NCBI RefSeq assembly: GCF_000013645.1
Contig: NC_007953.1
Span: 1,302,001 to 1,366,000, forward strand
Reading direction: 5' to 3'
Source: Paraburkholderia xenovorans LB400
GTDB taxonomy: Bacteria > Pseudomonadota > Gammaproteobacteria > Burkholderiales > Burkholderiaceae
Length of the DNA: 64,000 nucleotides
The position numbers were made by a program, and so were the translations under genes. How positions within the stretch are numbered: position 1 is the first letter of the stretch; each line of letters opens with the position of its first letter. Below the pieces are notes generated by a model. That model made no database searches. It was not told the DNA's origin and worked only from the letters and a program-made list of their open reading frames with translations. This document shows positions 63,909 to 64,000 of this stretch, in pieces.

Positions 63909-64000
63909 ATGAGGCGGATAGCGCGACGGCCCGCCGCGCTCTTCACCGCCGCCCTCTGCACCGCCACGTTAATCGGCGGGTGCGGCGGCGGCAATGGTGG
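63909..64000 (+). CDS. N-terminus of a predicted lipoprotein, truncated by the window edge
   Basis: The 30 visible residues form a signal peptide ending in lipobox IGGC (Cys25), so another lipoprotein gene starts here. It follows the hydrolase by 26 nt and may be co-transcribed. ATG 63891 is an alternative start. Nothing about its function can be said. Confidence 0.6.
   Translation, partial: MRRIARRPAALFTAALCTATLIGGCGGGNG

Overview
The base composition (high GC), the gene families and the close spacing of genes suggest a chromosomal window from a Burkholderiales bacterium, most likely Paraburkholderia, Burkholderia or Caballeronia. The genus is an inference from the Burkholderia-type porin, the sfnC/sfnR pair and the large set of catabolic and envelope genes. 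No rRNA, tRNA, CRISPR array, insertion sequence or phage gene was seen.

Layout. 1-2462: sfnC-like flavin oxidoreductase and sfnR-like sigma-54 activator (organosulfur use). 2817-3998: porin. 4199-10148 (minus strand): six-gene operon of an amide/amino-acid-type ABC importer (livH, binding protein, livM, livG, livF) ending in an amidase. 10875-20334: an accessory-looking block with a SLOG-SLATT membrane protein divergent from a TIR-transmembrane-SNase-like protein, then a glycine-zipper lipoprotein, a trypsin-like protease, an MFS pump, an unknown lipoprotein and a translationally coupled class III nucleotide cyclase carrying TPR/TRAF-binding-like and SLOG-like regions. 20506-22926: Nudix hydrolase, 2-hydroxyacid dehydrogenase and zinc-free alcohol dehydrogenase/quinone reductase. 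23239-33913: DeoR regulator convergent with an eight-gene minus-strand operon for uptake and breakdown of a pentose, best read as 2-deoxyribose (deoC, ALDH16-type aldehyde dehydrogenase, RbsD/FucU mutarotase, ribokinase-type kinase, ABC importer). 34504-40120: autotransporter with a 30-bp tandem repeat region, and a soluble hybrid histidine kinase. 40666-57025: membrane protein, DUF2795 protein, a PCMT-erythromycin esterase fusion, then a plus-strand series of GT4 glycosyltransferase, PfkB kinase, GH65 phosphorylase, TPP enzyme, enolase-superfamily protein, a duplicated membrane protein, gluconate-2-dehydrogenase subunit 3, GMC oxidoreductase and an EEP-family hydrolase. 57097-64000: tannase-family lipoprotein, small secreted protein, YihY/BrkB protein, GntR regulator, a lipoprotein alpha/beta hydrolase and the start of another lipoprotein.

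How the genes work together. The amidase operon would import an amide-bearing solute and hydrolyse it in the cytoplasm. In the deoxyribose operon the kinase makes deoxyribose-5-phosphate, DeoC splits it to acetaldehyde and glyceraldehyde-3-phosphate, and the ALDH would oxidise the acetaldehyde. The 10.9-20.3 kb block is the most interesting: TIR, SLOG, SLATT, trypsin and TPR-cyclase modules are all typical of bacterial nucleotide-signalling conflict or stress systems, but the combination matches no standard system I know.

Limits: all family calls were made by reading motifs by eye, with no database search. Start codons were chosen from ribosome-binding sites, overlaps and domain boundaries.
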